Assembly (NCBI RefSeq): GCF_037392515.1
Contig: NC_090291.1
Location: 37,223,001 to 37,287,000 of the forward strand
Source of the DNA: Haliotis asinina
Taxonomy: Eukaryota; Mollusca; Gastropoda; Lepetellida; Haliotidae
Reading direction: 5' to 3'
Length of the DNA: 64,000 bases
The position numbers and the translations under genes were made by a program. The stretch's first letter is position 1. Every line of letters starts with the position of its first letter. Shown piece by piece: positions 34,701 to 43,727 of the stretch. Under the pieces are notes generated by a model. The model was not told where the DNA came from. It did no database searches and saw nothing but the letters and a program-made list of their open reading frames with translations.

Positions 34701-36064
34701 ACAATTTTCAGCAGTGGCAGGATGAGCTAAATAAAGTGATTGTCCACTAACATTCACTTCATCATTATGTTATTCAAGCTGCTTTCTCAGATGGCTCAAA
34801 CCATTCAGAACCAAACCACTTCCATCATGAATCTTACACAAGACATAAGGATAAGCATTCATAGAAAATGTAAAGAAAAAGTGTAGAAAGCATTTGAGAT
34901 TAATGAAACTGCAGACACATGGTAGATGAACATATTCAAAACATGCAGCAATGATATGTAAGGGTTGAGAAAATGTAGCAAAATCTAACAGATGCTACTT
35001 CTAAATGACAACCAGGCTTATTTTCCATTGGCAGATTTGGTTATCACTGTCAAATGTCATTATTATATAATAAAATAATAGTGTTTATTTAGGAACACAC
35101 ACCCTACCTGTATAATGTTAAGAAGTCATATTCATGTACATTTTCCATAAAATATGCTTTATTAAAATGATGCTATAAACTCATTGTAGCCAAGAACAAT
35201 ATCTTAAAATGTTGATTTAATATGGGCTAAACTATTTTCTTCAGTAGGTCAACAAATCTTGGTCTTCGTGTAAAGAGGTTGTCCAGATCCATAGAGAGTG
35301 AGTGAGTGAGTGAGTGAGTGAGGTTTCATGCATTGTAACCAAAAACTAAACATAATAATCTAACAAAGAGCAAAAAAAAAAGGAAAGCCCGGATATAAAT
35401 GGTGCTGAGTGATAATCACAGCTAGTAGCAATGGATGCAGGGATAAATTAATATACTGATGTGTAATAAACACTGGCTGGTGATGGGCAAAATGGTCATT
35501 CCTTTATATTAATTAAATCACAGAGCTTAATTGATGTCCAAGGATAAACAAGCCAAACAGTCACAGTGAAACAGATTATAAAAGACAGTGAAGTTGTTTT
35601 TAATCCTTTTTATACAGTATAGCTGTACATTGTTATCTGTAAAGAAACTGTGTTTATGGACCACCATATACAGCTATGTACATGATGTATGTAGCTACGG
35701 CAGTATGGAAATGGAGCCTTCGTTTGTGGAATACGAGTTTATTCAAATGAGTCGCCTGACTGCATTACCTGTAGACTGTAAGCCCATAGATATTGAAGAG
35801 AGAATCGGGACTAGGAGTATCCATCCAGCAAAAGCCTCCTCACGACACACGCGCGCGCACGCACGCACGCACAGACACGAACACACGCACGCACACTACA
35901 GACACAAACACACAAAACAGATTCGCTAGTGATCATAAATGTGGAGAGTGTCATACTCACTTGGCATAGTAGACCTTCCCCTCCAGCGTAACTCGCTCCT
36001 CCCACCCTGGAGGCAACTCGTCCTCGCTATCGGTGTCCATTATTTCGGCCGTAGGACGTGACAT
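19475..36064 (-). CDS. WWOX: WWOX, WW domain-containing oxidoreductase (complete, 8 coding exons)
   Basis: Exons in order: 36064-35961, 34621-34557, 33676-33619, 30609-30431, 29900-29705, 28151-27966, 22806-22548, 19738-19475. Joined they make 1311 bases (436 aa plus TGA) with every phase matching. WW1: W21, tandem Y32-Y33, W43, P46 (Y32 is the equivalent of the phosphorylated human Tyr33). A basic KKKRIK follows at 50-55, where human has a nuclear signal. WW2: W62, Y73-Y74, with Y84 in place of the second Trp, a known oddity of this protein. Short-chain dehydrogenase domain: TGANSGIG at 129-136, NAA at 209-211, SS at 258-259, and the YNLSK motif with Y290 and K294. WWOX is a tumour-suppressor-like adaptor that binds PPxY partners and has a Rossmann-fold reductase domain. 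The C-terminus runs about 20 residues past the human protein (414 aa). The start was chosen at MSRPT (A at -3) because it precedes the conserved [16 protein letters not shown]9 or an upstream in-frame ATG at 36181 are alternatives. Confidence 0.96.
19959..20147 (+). other. Unrecognised short ORF in WWOX intron 7
   Basis: 62 codons with fairly normal composition ([20 protein letters not shown], then LLQLHHQHD and a stop), followed by AT-rich sequence with TTTATTAAAA. It could be a last exon or a decayed retrocopy or transposon gene. No family recognised, and chance cannot be excluded. Confidence 0.15.
20160..21511. other. WWOX intron 7, AT-rich part
   Basis: Low-complexity AT-rich sequence (20160-20390), an 82-codon minus-strand ORF at 20397-20645 of unknown meaning, and a stretch (20650-21030) with repeated TGCTAG and GGCTAG words. 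Nothing assigned. Confidence 0.35.
21512..22053. mobile_element. Possible non-autonomous DNA transposon with TIRs
   Basis: Left end ACAGTCAGGTCACGTTAG and right end ACGTGGCCTGACTGTA are inverted repeats of about 16 bp with one or two mismatches, about 540 bp apart, flanked by TA-rich sequence. The inside has no long ORF. Superfamily not determined. Confidence 0.5.
22236..22370 (-). mobile_element. SINE family B, partial
   Basis: Contains CTTAGCAATATTCCAGCTAC, AGTCTGAACCAGACAATCCA and GAGCATCGATCTATGCAATC. A scrap of SINE-A 5' side (ATCCATGTGGGGAATGGAAT) follows at 22451-22500. Confidence 0.75.
22548..22806 (-). CDS. WWOX: WWOX exon 7
   Basis: 259 bp, acceptor CTTACAG, donor GTAAGT. Encodes the active-site [16 protein letters not shown] and [20 protein letters not shown]; ends exactly after ATG of FTKSM, as in vertebrates. 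Confidence 0.95.
23770..24005 (-). mobile_element. SINE family B, near complete with target duplication
   Basis: From GTGAGTTGAGTTTTACGCTG to TACCCCGGACCTTCACGAG. Flanked by TAGAAATAG on both sides (23764-23772 and 24009-24019), a plausible target-site duplication that supports retroposition. Confidence 0.85.
24020..27377. other. WWOX intron 6 and 7 flank, no feature
   Basis: About 3.3 kb of AT-rich single-copy-looking intron. Lone microrepeats such as the TTTGTGG triplet run near 27115 only. No exon expected, since WWOX exons 6 and 7 join in phase. Confidence 0.5.
27378..27560 (+). mobile_element. SINE family B, partial
   Basis: GGTGGCCAGGCTTGCTGACT, TTTGGTCCAGACTCGATTAT and the tail CTAAACCTAAACACACTCAC. 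Confidence 0.8.
27966..28151 (-). CDS. WWOX: WWOX exon 6
   Basis: 186 bp, acceptor TGTCTAG, donor GTAGGT. Encodes the NAA strand, [15 protein letters not shown] and VVVVSSES with the catalytic serine region. Confidence 0.95.
28905..29108 (+). mobile_element. SINE family B, diverged
   Basis: GGATTGGGTGGTCAGGATCA, ATGCTGTTGATCACTGGATT and a rearranged tail (GAGTATCGCATTAAGCAACA). Confidence 0.7.
29336..29508. mobile_element. Fold-back MITE, AATAAAG family
   Basis: Left arm AAAGGCAAGAAACATGTCAA followed by CTTCTTTATTG; right arm CAATAAAGAAGTTGACATCC followed by AGAAAATTCTTGCCTTT. The arms pair over about 30 bases. About 170 bp, no coding capacity. The arms carry AATAAA, a possible polyadenylation signal, on each strand. 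Confidence 0.75.
29705..29900 (-). CDS. WWOX: WWOX exon 5
   Basis: 196 bp, acceptor CTACAG, donor GTAGGT. Encodes [20 protein letters not shown] and the following helices. From memory the human gene has this part in two exons of 107 and 89 bp, whose sum is 196. Confidence 0.94.
30045..30225. mobile_element. Fold-back MITE related to the copy at 29.3 kb, diverged
   Basis: GGTCAACTCCTTTATTAAAT on the left and GCAATAAAGAACTTGTTCAT on the right mirror the arms of the previous element; spacing is similar. Confidence 0.5.
30431..30609 (-). CDS. WWOX: WWOX exon 4
   Basis: 179 bp. Encodes the end of WW2 ([15 protein letters not shown]), the linker and the cofactor loop TGANSGI; the second conserved Gly codon is split by the intron. 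Confidence 0.95.
30887..31068 (+). mobile_element. SINE family A, near complete
   Basis: Head GGGTGACCTAGTGGTTAAAG, B-box-like GAGCTTGATTCCCCACATGG, tail AACTCAATCACTCACTCACT. The B-box-like word is slightly decayed. Confidence 0.88.
31257..31470 (-). mobile_element. SINE family A with expanded (GAGT)n tail
   Basis: The tail (31260-31358) is about 100 bp of GAGT/GGGT repeats, far longer than in other copies. The body keeps CATCCATGTGGGGAATTGAA and GTGCTTTAACCGCTGTGGAA. Confidence 0.85.
32042..32240 (+). mobile_element. SINE family B
   Basis: From GATCCGGGGTAGAACAGGTC through GTGGTCAGGCTCGCTGACTT to AAAACTAAACTCACTCC; the segment with the palindromic centre before the tail is deleted. Confidence 0.82.
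32455..32625 (-). mobile_element. SINE family A
   Basis: ACTTTTAGCAATATTCCCGC, TGTACCCATGTGGGGAATCA and ATGCTTTAACTACTAGGCCA in the family order. Confidence 0.85.
33030..33202 (-). mobile_element. SINE family A
   Basis: GGTGAGTGAGTGAGTGAGGT, GGGGACACCAGAAATGGGCT and ACACTTTAACCACTTGGCCA in the family order. Confidence 0.87.
33619..33676 (-). CDS. WWOX: WWOX exon 3
   Basis: 58 bp, CACAG acceptor and GTAAGT donor. Encodes [19 protein letters not shown] of WW2; too short to be seen as a long ORF. Confidence 0.93.
34437..34500. repeat. (GT)-rich microsatellite
   Basis: GTGAGTGTGTGTGTTTGTGT and similar, just past WWOX exon 2 in intron 2. Confidence 0.7.
34557..34621 (-). CDS. WWOX: WWOX exon 2
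   Basis: 65 bp, TTTTGTAG acceptor and GTAAGG donor. Encodes the second half of WW1 ([11 protein letters not shown]) and the basic KKKRIK. Confidence 0.93.
35297..35326. repeat. (GAGT)n stub
   Basis: Seven GAGT units without a recognisable SINE body, probably the end of a lost SINE. Confidence 0.7.
35845..35915. repeat. (CGCA/CACA)n simple repeat in WWOX intron 1
   Basis: Runs of GCGCGCACGCACGCACGCAC type about 50 bp from the exon 1 donor. Confidence 0.8.
35961..36064 (-). CDS. WWOX: WWOX exon 1
   Basis: Encodes the acidic DTDSEDE leader and the first half of WW1 ([15 protein letters not shown]). Donor reads AA|GTGAGT after 104 coding bases (phase 2). Confidence 0.93.
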
Positions 36065-36276
36065 TTTCGTCTGTATATAAGTCAAAGCAAACAAGAATCC
36101 GTCATACCAAAGGTGTAGTTTCGTGATCAGCAGGTCCAGGTTTGTGCAAGGAGCTGTGTAACTCCATACAGCGATATTCACATGTACAGAAAAAAGGGAA
36201 TCTATGACACTGTGCGAAGTTTTAAAGCATCATGGCGAGGGGTTATAACCTACGGTACGGCACAGCGTGGAGTATG
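36065..36276 (-). promoter_or_regulatory. WWOX 5' flank shared with a divergent tRNA gene
   Basis: About 210 bp separate the WWOX start codon (minus) from the tRNA-Gln (plus). The WWOX leader and probably its core promoter must lie here or across the tRNA gene. No TATA box could be assigned with confidence. Inferred from layout only. Confidence 0.4.
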
Positions 36277-36348
36277 GGTCCCATGGTGTAATGGTTAGCA
36301 CTCTGGACTTTGAATCCAGCGATCCGAGTTCAAATCTCGGTGGGACCT
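36277..36348 (+). tRNA. tRNA-Gln, anticodon TTG
   Basis: 72 bp, no intron. Acceptor stem GGTCCCA pairs with TGGGACC (36341-36347), discriminator T. D-arm carries GGTGTAATGGTTAGC (A box), anticodon stem CTGGA/TCCAG closes the loop CTTTGAA with TTG as anticodon, and the T-arm has GAGTTCAAATC (B box). All four arms pair well. It is followed by CCTTTTATTTT, a suitable RNA polymerase III stop. Decodes CAA (and CAG by wobble) as glutamine. Confidence 0.96.
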
Positions 36349-36363
36349 CCTTTTATTTTCATC
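36349..36363 (+). terminator. RNA polymerase III terminator
   Basis: TTTT run within 5 bases of the tRNA 3' end. Confidence 0.7.
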
Positions 36364-36657
36364 AAACATATTTTCGAGTATTGGACGTACTCAGTGTGAA
36401 TACCAAAACAACTTGAATTGGAGAAGTTTGTGAAGTGGAAGAACAATTTTAACCGCCCGAGATGAAAACTTGCATATTCTTACATCTTGACGGACATCGA
36501 TGTGAACACGTGATTGTATCAATCTAGTGTGCATGTCAACTCTTTGAATGAACGAATGTTTCAATTGTTTATTGGTATTGGAAAATCCGATTTTTTGATA
36601 TCTCAAATTCTTCATTAGATAAGAGAAGAAATGTATGTTATTACACATGACGATTGT

Positions 36658-36703
<46 letters not shown>

Positions 36704-36734
36704 TACACACACACGCACACACACACATACAGAG
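36658..36734. repeat. (CA)n microsatellite
   Basis: About 75 bp of ACAC repeats with a few G and T interruptions. Confidence 0.93.
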
Positions 36735-36917
36735 AAAGCGACATCCGGCCATCAGGCACACGAGACGCAAGATTTCGTTGTAACTATTATTATATTAAAA
36801 TAACATACATATTAAAATTAGTATATGTATACATACTTATGTACATACATTTAAAACGCGTTAAGTACACAAATATACTAGCCACATAAAGAAACTGCGC
36901 ATTGTCAAAATATTATC

Positions 36918-37190
36918 TGAGTGAGTGAGTGAGTTTAGTTATACGCCGCACTCAGCAATATTCCAACTATATGGCGGCGGTCTGTAAATAATCGAGTCTG
37001 GACCAGACAATCCAGTGATCAACAACATGAGCATCGATCTGCGCAATTGGGAACCGATGACATGCGTCAACCAAGTCAGCGAGCCTGACCACCCGATCCC
37101 GTTAGTCGCCTCTTACGACAAGCTGAGTCGCCTTTTATGGCAAGCATGGGTTGCTGAAGGCCTATTCTACCCCGGGACCTTCACGGGTCA
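36918..37190 (-). mobile_element. SINE family B, full length with target duplication
   Basis: Reference copy: GAGTGAGTGAGTGAGTTTAG tail side, ACGCCGCACTCAGCAATATT, GACCAGACAATCCAGTGATC, GCGAGCCTGACCACCCGATC and the outer end TACCCCGGGACCTTCACGGG. The word AAATATTATCT stands on both sides (36907-36918 and 37191-37202), a clear target-site duplication. Confidence 0.92.
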
Positions 37191-37243
37191 AATATTATCT
37201 CAGTTGATAAGTACGATAAAAATGTCAAAGGTACATATACACT

Positions 37244-37790
37244 TTAATGGAGGGGCATGAAACCATAGAAATCCATAGCAAGCCTTGCCGTATGAGGGTA
37301 GGCATTATCCTGTTGGAATGTTAATCCAGGGCCATGACGTTGCAGAAAAGGGTTTGCCGCAGGTCTAAGAATCTGATCTCTGTAGTCCACACTAGTTAAG
37401 TTGCCTGAACAATCACCGAAGGAGTTCTTTGGCGTGCTGTTATTCCACCCCAAATCATCACGTAACCAGTACCTAAGCGATTCCTCGCCAAGACACAGGC
37501 TTGTGCATAACGTTCTCCCACGCGTCTATAGGCACGTCCATTAATATGGGAAGTGTTATACCTGGACCCATCTGTAAAATCAGCATTTCTTCACCAAAAC
37601 AGAGGTGTGCGGACATGATTTCAGCACCACATTCGGCGAACTTGTCGATGACGTTGTGTCAGGATAGGTCGTATGGTGGGACGTCGTGGTCTGATCCCGT
37701 AATGAAGCAAACGTTGTAGAACTGTGTTGGGGTGAATAGGGCAAAGTTCTGGTATGGTCCGGGTAGTCATCACTGCAGTCTGAAACCTGT
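37244..37790 (-). pseudogene. Tc1-like transposase remnant, central and C-terminal part
   Basis: Minus-strand frames give RPILTQRHRQVRRMW, then FTDGSRYNTSHINGRAYRR (first catalytic Asp in FTD kept), RVGERYAQACVLARN, GYVMIWGGI, then in another frame GNLTSVDYRDQILRP and FQQDNAYPHTA with the second catalytic Asp. Two in-frame stops replace Trp-like positions before FTDG and one frame change occurs near 37395. DNA-binding part and both ends not found, so a dead fragment. Confidence 0.82.
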
Positions 37791-37904
37791 AGGTAAGATG
37801 GTTAAATTGTTATTATTTCATTGCTGTGGTCTGTGTGATTTAGTCGATACATTGGCAGTGCCACAATCAGTTACATTAGGCTACACCGCCGTTCCAAAAC
37901 ATGG

Positions 37905-39220
37905 GTATAAAAAATGTCAAGTCACAAGAATAAAAATTCGAAATTTCTCGGTTCAATATTGTGTATGGCCGCTCAGCGCATTCACCACCGTCAAACACCG
38001 TCTCCTCATCGTCTGCCTGATGCTTAAGAACACTTGCTTGGGGATTCTGCGCCATTGCTCTTGCAAGACAGCGCCAAGTTCCTGCAAATTCTGAGGTTGG
38101 TTCCTAAGACCATGAAGCCTTCTCCCAAGTACATCCCAAACATGCTCTATTGGATTTAGGTCAAGCTAGGGACCTGTATGGTCAGTCCATGACGTTGATT
38201 CCAGCGTTTTGAAGGACATTTCGTGTCAAATCGCGTTATGCGGCCGAGCATTATCATGCTGGAACTGTAGACCTGGGCCATGAACCGCCATGAAAGGAAC
38301 GAGTTCAGGGTCGCGGTAAGCAGTAGCTGTGAGGTTTCCACGGATGACCAGAAGTCGGGAACGGTTGTTCCTACAGAAAACACCCCACACCATGCAACAC
38401 CCCAAGAATCCGTCGACTTGCTGAACACAACATTGGGCATACCGTTCACGACGTCGTCTCCAGACTCTTTGCCTGCCGTCCGCGAATCTGAGGGTGAATC
38501 TGGATCTCCAGTCTCTCTGGACCATCGGAGGTGACGTTGGGCCCACAGCAGACGCTGACGTTGATGAAACGGCGTCAGTATTGGCCTACGATATGGACGT
38601 CGAGATTTGAGACTGGTAGCCCGCAATCGATTTCGAATGGTCTGTGAGGACAGTCGACTTCTAAACATCTCAGCCCTGGTTCGTGTAGCCGGCAGAAATC
38701 TGTCACGTAGGTGACGCAGGACGTTTTGACGGTCTTCTGCTCGTGACGTCACACTTGGATGACCCGACCTTGGGCGATCAGAAATGGTGCCAGTTTGTTG
38801 TAGACGACCTTGTAAGTCATACACAGTACGACGGCTGCATCCCATTGCTCTTTCGACGTCAATAACCAATCCTCCCGCTTGCAACATGCCAACGGCACGT
38901 TCACGTTGCACATTTGACAATCGTGGCGTTTAAAGTACCGTTAGAACTGTGGTTCAAAAGCGTTTATTCAATTCTTCAGGCCAATGCAAACACGTGCAAA
39001 TGAAGAAAACTTCGATGCAAAGATCATGTGATCGACTGCACGTGCAAAACCTGATTTGGCACTAACGTCATTTGCACTTTGCATTTGGATGGGTTTGAGT
39101 GGGTTTTGCTAACGTTTTCCCATTTCCCATTTCGGATACATAGATGTATCATCAGAGAAAAAGTATTCATTATTTTCAAAAATTACATTTTGTCAAGTTT
39201 CTTTTTTGACTCAGTGTATA
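37905..39220 (-). mobile_element. Tc1-like DNA transposon, dead, near full length
   Basis: The transposase starts at 38920 (MSNVQRERAVGMLQAGGLVI) with a helix-turn-helix and GTISDRPRSGHPSVTSRAED. The frame then shifts: after RWSRE the other frame continues DWRSRFTLRFADGRQRVWRR, lacking about seven residues of the usual VLFTDE segment, so the first catalytic Asp is gone. Later FQHDNARPH has the second Asp, and after another frame change SLDLNPIEHVWDVLG is found beyond 38160. Tentative ends lie near 37905 and 39220, where GTCAAAAAAGAAACTTGAC resembles a Tc1 tip. Different subfamily from its neighbour at 37.2-37.8 kb. Confidence 0.8.
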
Positions 39221-39553
39221 TAAGAGGAGATGAGAAACATTTTGGATTTGGGTGCGACCAATGGCTTACGTAAAATATTATTTTCAATATATACATTATA
39301 TATGTATTAACTGTTCAACTAGTGGTAGATGAAAACAACCCGGCTCTGCTGATACCACCCAAGTCCAGAAATCGTAACGTAAATCAGGGACAACTAGCAA
39401 TAAAGTGAACTTCATCTTCAGCAGTACATCTACATGGTTTACAAATTCAAGCATCAAACGGAACTTAGTTCGAGCTAATCTTACCAACTCAAGTTCAAGC
39501 GTCAGAATGCCACAACGTAACTTACTCAAGATGCTGCGATGTGATCTCTCCTC

Positions 39554-39796
39554 TAGTGAGTGAGTGAGTTTAGCTTTACGCCGCATTCAGCAATATTCCA
39601 GCCATATGACGGCGGTCTCTAAATAATCGAGTCTGAACCAGACAATCCAGTGACCAACAACATCGACCTGCGCAATTGGGAACCGATGACATGTTTCAAC
39701 CAAGTCAGCGAGCCTGACCACCCGATCCCGTCAGTCGCCTTTTATGGCAAGCATGGGTTGCTGAAGGTCCATTTTACCCCGGGACCTTCACGGGTC
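39554..39796 (-). mobile_element. SINE family B with target duplication
   Basis: Nearly identical to the 36.9 kb copy. TCTCTCCTCTAG occurs on both sides (39545-39558 and 39797-39809), a target-site duplication. Confidence 0.92.
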
Positions 39797-40096
39797 TCTC
39801 TCCTCTAGTACGGGCATACGTTTCAGTACATAGAGTAGAATTAAGAAGACGATCGGTTCGAAGTCTGCTACTGATATAGTGGTCACTGCCATTCCAGAAC
39901 CGATACAGCCATTATTGTTGGTCTGTGGATAGTGAAACATACTCCGAATGTGTAGTATTGAATGAAACATCAAGTATCCCCTGAATACTCCACGGCGTGA
40001 GATAACAAACTACATATATATTACCCATCCTATACCCCTCCTCACATGGACAGACAGGTAGAGGGATACACCATACACACAGACACTATAACGCAC

Positions 40097-40154
<58 letters not shown>
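40097..40154. repeat. (GA)n microsatellite
   Basis: About 27 uninterrupted GA units. Confidence 0.97.
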
Positions 40155-41942
40155 CGCATTTCACACAAGATGGGAGCCTAATGGATTAAAGCACACTCAC
40201 TCAGTCTGTAAATCAGACAAAAAGCAGGCACAAGTTTCTCGATGACTGTTGGTCACTAACTCCTATATTCACCACACACTGCCGATCACATGTACGTGTA
40301 ATGAGTCCATAATGCCAAGTAATGCTGTGGGACGAAGATTCGTTACACTGCAGCCGACTGACAAAGCACCAACGCTGTGCATAAAGTGGTGACCAGTGAC
40401 CGGACTTTTCACTGGACAAGAATTGTTGGTGAGTTGCGCTACTCCTAATCTGTCCAGAGCGGTGTCTCTGTATAAAATGATACAAATGAATAATGCTAAA
40501 TTACACTGCTCACGGCGACCACGGCAGCTCCATTTCCTCGAAACGTAATGCGTCATAGGATTTTGGTCATATTTTTCTTCCTAAGTCAAGTTTTAATCCG
40601 TCCTGCTAAATTTTCTCACGGTTTATCACGGCATCCGCGATGAGCCGTTTGGATAAACAGGTTGCTGAATCCCAGATGGAAGCTCAAAGGCGCACCAAGG
40701 CTGCCCACCACTGATGACACTTCCTCTAGGCCTGTCGCGTTCTGATAGGCCCCCTCACGTGTCTCACGTTTTGATCAAGGTTTTGACACGTTTTGCGCAT
40801 TCTATTAAGACTCTCAAGAAACGTAGCCAGCTTTGGAGCACTTTTGTGCCCATGGTATAAAATTAAGGCCTCCCAAGCAGTAGCAGCCACTCGTATTCTG
40901 AGCGCTGAATGAACTACAAAGATCACGAAGAAGAGTTTGTGCTTGTATGCTTGTATGGGGCAATACATCGCGTCCGTGGAATTGCATCAGCAGGAAGACC
41001 AGCATCAGCTGCAGAGTGGGAATGCTAGAGAACGCAACGTGCCGTATCTCGCCGGGCCTGTGAACGGACGCCTGTCTGGATGCGTTGAGACAACGGCTAC
41101 CACATACAGCCGTGACAAAACACCAATCAAACGTGGACGAACGTGACAAGACTTGAGACCGGCCATCGGGAACATAGTGTAACCCTAGTATAACAAAGAA
41201 AATGGCGATTGATTCGTTATACATTGATGAATACACACCTTGAACTTAACTAAAGACAGGGATATGGAATATTTTGGGAATTTGAGAGTTTTGAAAACCT
41301 AGGAAATAGCATATTAGACATACCGTAGCAGTCTATATAATATAAGCAGCCCTGTATGGGCCGAATACAGTTCATGTTTTCCGTTATGTGAAAATATTCC
41401 GTTCTGAAAATATTAGCCCACTGTAGAAACAGTGAGACAATACATGCAAACCGGACCACCTTGGAGGAAGCTGGGTCCCTGGTGTACACCCACAGATGGG
41501 AGGTGTAGCGTCCAGCCAACAACCCAGGCCCATGTAGTCTTGTGTTTTCCTTTTAAAATTTCTGATGGTAGTTGTATCGAATGACACGACGACAGGACAC
41601 AAAATGTCGCCAACATATCGGTGGACATAGGAATTGTTCACCTACAATGACGTGTGCTAGCAAATGCTACCTATACCATAATGTAGTAATTAATGTGACG
41701 AGACGATATTGTCAAGGTGTCCTTTTGGTACCTCAGATCAACCAAAACCCGTTTTATTGCACAGTTTTCATAATCTGGCTATTTACAGTAACAAAAAACA
41801 GTAAAAAAGATATGAATATAAAATAGGACAATAAATAAATAGCAAAAACGTATGTTTTTAAATAAATAAATAAATTTAATTTGTTTCTTAATTGTTTCAT
41901 TCACCCGACGAAAGAGTAAGAATAAACTTTGGCACGTCATGT
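40155..41942. other. Intergenic, no gene recognised
   Basis: Several ORFs of 80-140 codons overlap on both strands here, none with recognisable motifs or splice context. Confidence 0.4.
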
Positions 41943-41990
41943 CCATCACAATAAAGAAGTTCACACTTCTTGCCTTCTTTCCATGACTGG
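41943..41990. mobile_element. One arm of the AATAAAG fold-back MITE
   Basis: CACAATAAAGAAGTTCACAC followed by TTCTTGCCTTC matches the right arm of the element at 29336-29508. Confidence 0.55.
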
Positions 41991-42499
41991 TAAACATTTC
42001 GACACTTGCGTGTCAACACCACTTCTTTGCGATGGCGCATAGAGAGTCATGTCACGGACGTCACTGAATATATGTGACATGTTTAGTACTGTATTCCGAA
42101 CCCCAATGATCAGATGTCGTTTATTACGACGGACGCTTGACGAATTCATCTAACCTATTTTGCTAGTTTGTCGGGGAACTGGTGACGCAGACGGCAATGA
42201 CGTCTCAGTTTTTCCAAGTTAAACTTGTTTCAGATTAAAGTGACAGATTTGACGATCTAGATTGGGAATTTCGGTTTTTATCTGACATTTTATGGTTTGA
42301 TAGTCCTATAAGACCCACTGCATATCTGAACCCAGATGCTTCTGTAAGGACTACACTCGCTGTGTATCGGAACCTACATGCCACGTACTGACTTGCTTGG
42401 GTTCTGAATGCGTTTCTGTATTCAAGTCTACATAGTCATGTACTTTATGTTTCAAGTATATAAAGTTCAGCCGCGTATGCGCGTGTTCTTATGTGTGTG

Positions 42500-42772
42500 A
42501 GTATTGAAACTCTCCTACCTCCCTCTCTCTCAATCTCACTCCCACTTCCTGTCTCTTCCCTTTTCTCACGCCCCCTCTTCTCTTTCTCTCTCTCTCTCGG
42601 TACCCCCACTCTCAAACTGTCCTCTCCCTCCTCTCACGATCCCTCTTTCCTTTCTCTTTCTCTCTCATTGTCTCTCCCCTCTTCTCTCACTCCCCTTCTC
42701 TCTTTTTCTCCCTCCCTCTCTTTGTGTCTCTCACCCTCTCTCTGTCTCTCCCAGTCTCTCTCACTCTAAGCC
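42500..42772. repeat. Polypyrimidine (TCTC)-rich tract
   Basis: About 270 bp of nearly pure C/T sequence; Ser/Leu-rich translations come from it and are not genes. Confidence 0.93.
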
Positions 42773-42997
42773 TAGTGACTTGACCCAGAATTAGATGAGA
42801 AACAAACAAATTCCCTCTCGAGCACACAACAATCCGACCCACAGCCATCACTATCAACACAAGTGGGTTCGTTGCTGTTTAGTGCAATGGGTGCTGAACA
42901 AAGCGCCGAGTCATTCCATGCTCCCAAGCAACTGTTAGCAATAAACCCATAAAACATTTAACTTAACTGTAAATCATGAACTGCGACCTTCGAGACT

Positions 42998-43118
42998 GTG
43001 TAGTCCAGCAATAGAAAACGTTGGCTCTGCACGCCTAAACCTTGGTTCGATTCCCTACATGGGAAGATCATTCTTGACGTCCCCCGCTGTTCTGGAATAT
43101 TTTGATAGGGATCACATC
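42998..43118 (+). mobile_element. SINE family A, diverged
   Basis: CTTGGTTCGATTCCCTACAT and ACGTCCCCCGCTGTTCTGGA in family order. Confidence 0.65.
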
Positions 43119-43182
43119 AGCCAGGTGTGTTGATCAGAGTATATTTTGTGTAACGTGAGTTGTTACCTGTCACTATTCATTG

Positions 43183-43350
43183 GTGTTGGGGTGTGAACTG
43201 GATAAGACCTCAGCTCGTTATGCCGTATGTAGACCCTGGTTCGAGTCACCTTATGGGTACAATGTGTGAAGCATGTTTCGGATGTTGCCTGCAGTTCTAT
43301 TGCTGCATATTGCTAAAGCGGTACAAAATCACACTCACTCACTATTCAGT
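43183..43350 (+). mobile_element. SINE family A, diverged
   Basis: CCCTGGTTCGAGTCACCTTA, GGTACAATGTGTGAAGCATG and the tail ATCACACTCACTCACT. Confidence 0.75.
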
Positions 43351-43727
43351 ATATACGAAAGTCATTCAAATACTCAGCCTTGTTTAAGAGGAAGTCCCCA
43401 ACAAACATCAAATTTTAACTGTCCTTGTGTTACACGCACGCGCGCCTTCTACGGATCCTTGACTCTGCCTCAGAACCACTCACCCTGGCATTTCCCCCGT
43501 ATAATTGAACCACCAAATCATTTTGTCACACATACCCACTACCCATACCCTACAAACTTGTATCAGACATTCTAAAAATATTGTTCAACATGACAAGCGA
43601 CTCTGGGATTCAACGGATTCCGAAGCCATCCGTAACTATACCCGTTTCATTCCGTCTTCTTGTATTTAACGGCTGGATAGGGGATACCCAGCAACAAGTG
43701 GTACCAGGATTCTGTAGAAATTCCTTG

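Noticed and set aside
36065-36181. Upstream in-frame ATG at 36181 as WWOX start
   Set aside because: Would add 39 residues with no resemblance to WWOX; the ATG at 36064 is better placed and has A at -3. Cannot be fully excluded.
40814-41236. 140-codon minus-strand ORF with hydrophobic start
   Set aside because: No recognisable domain and overlapping ORFs on both strands; composition not convincing.
42491-42794. Ser/Leu-rich ORFs
   Set aside because: Product of a polypyrimidine tract.
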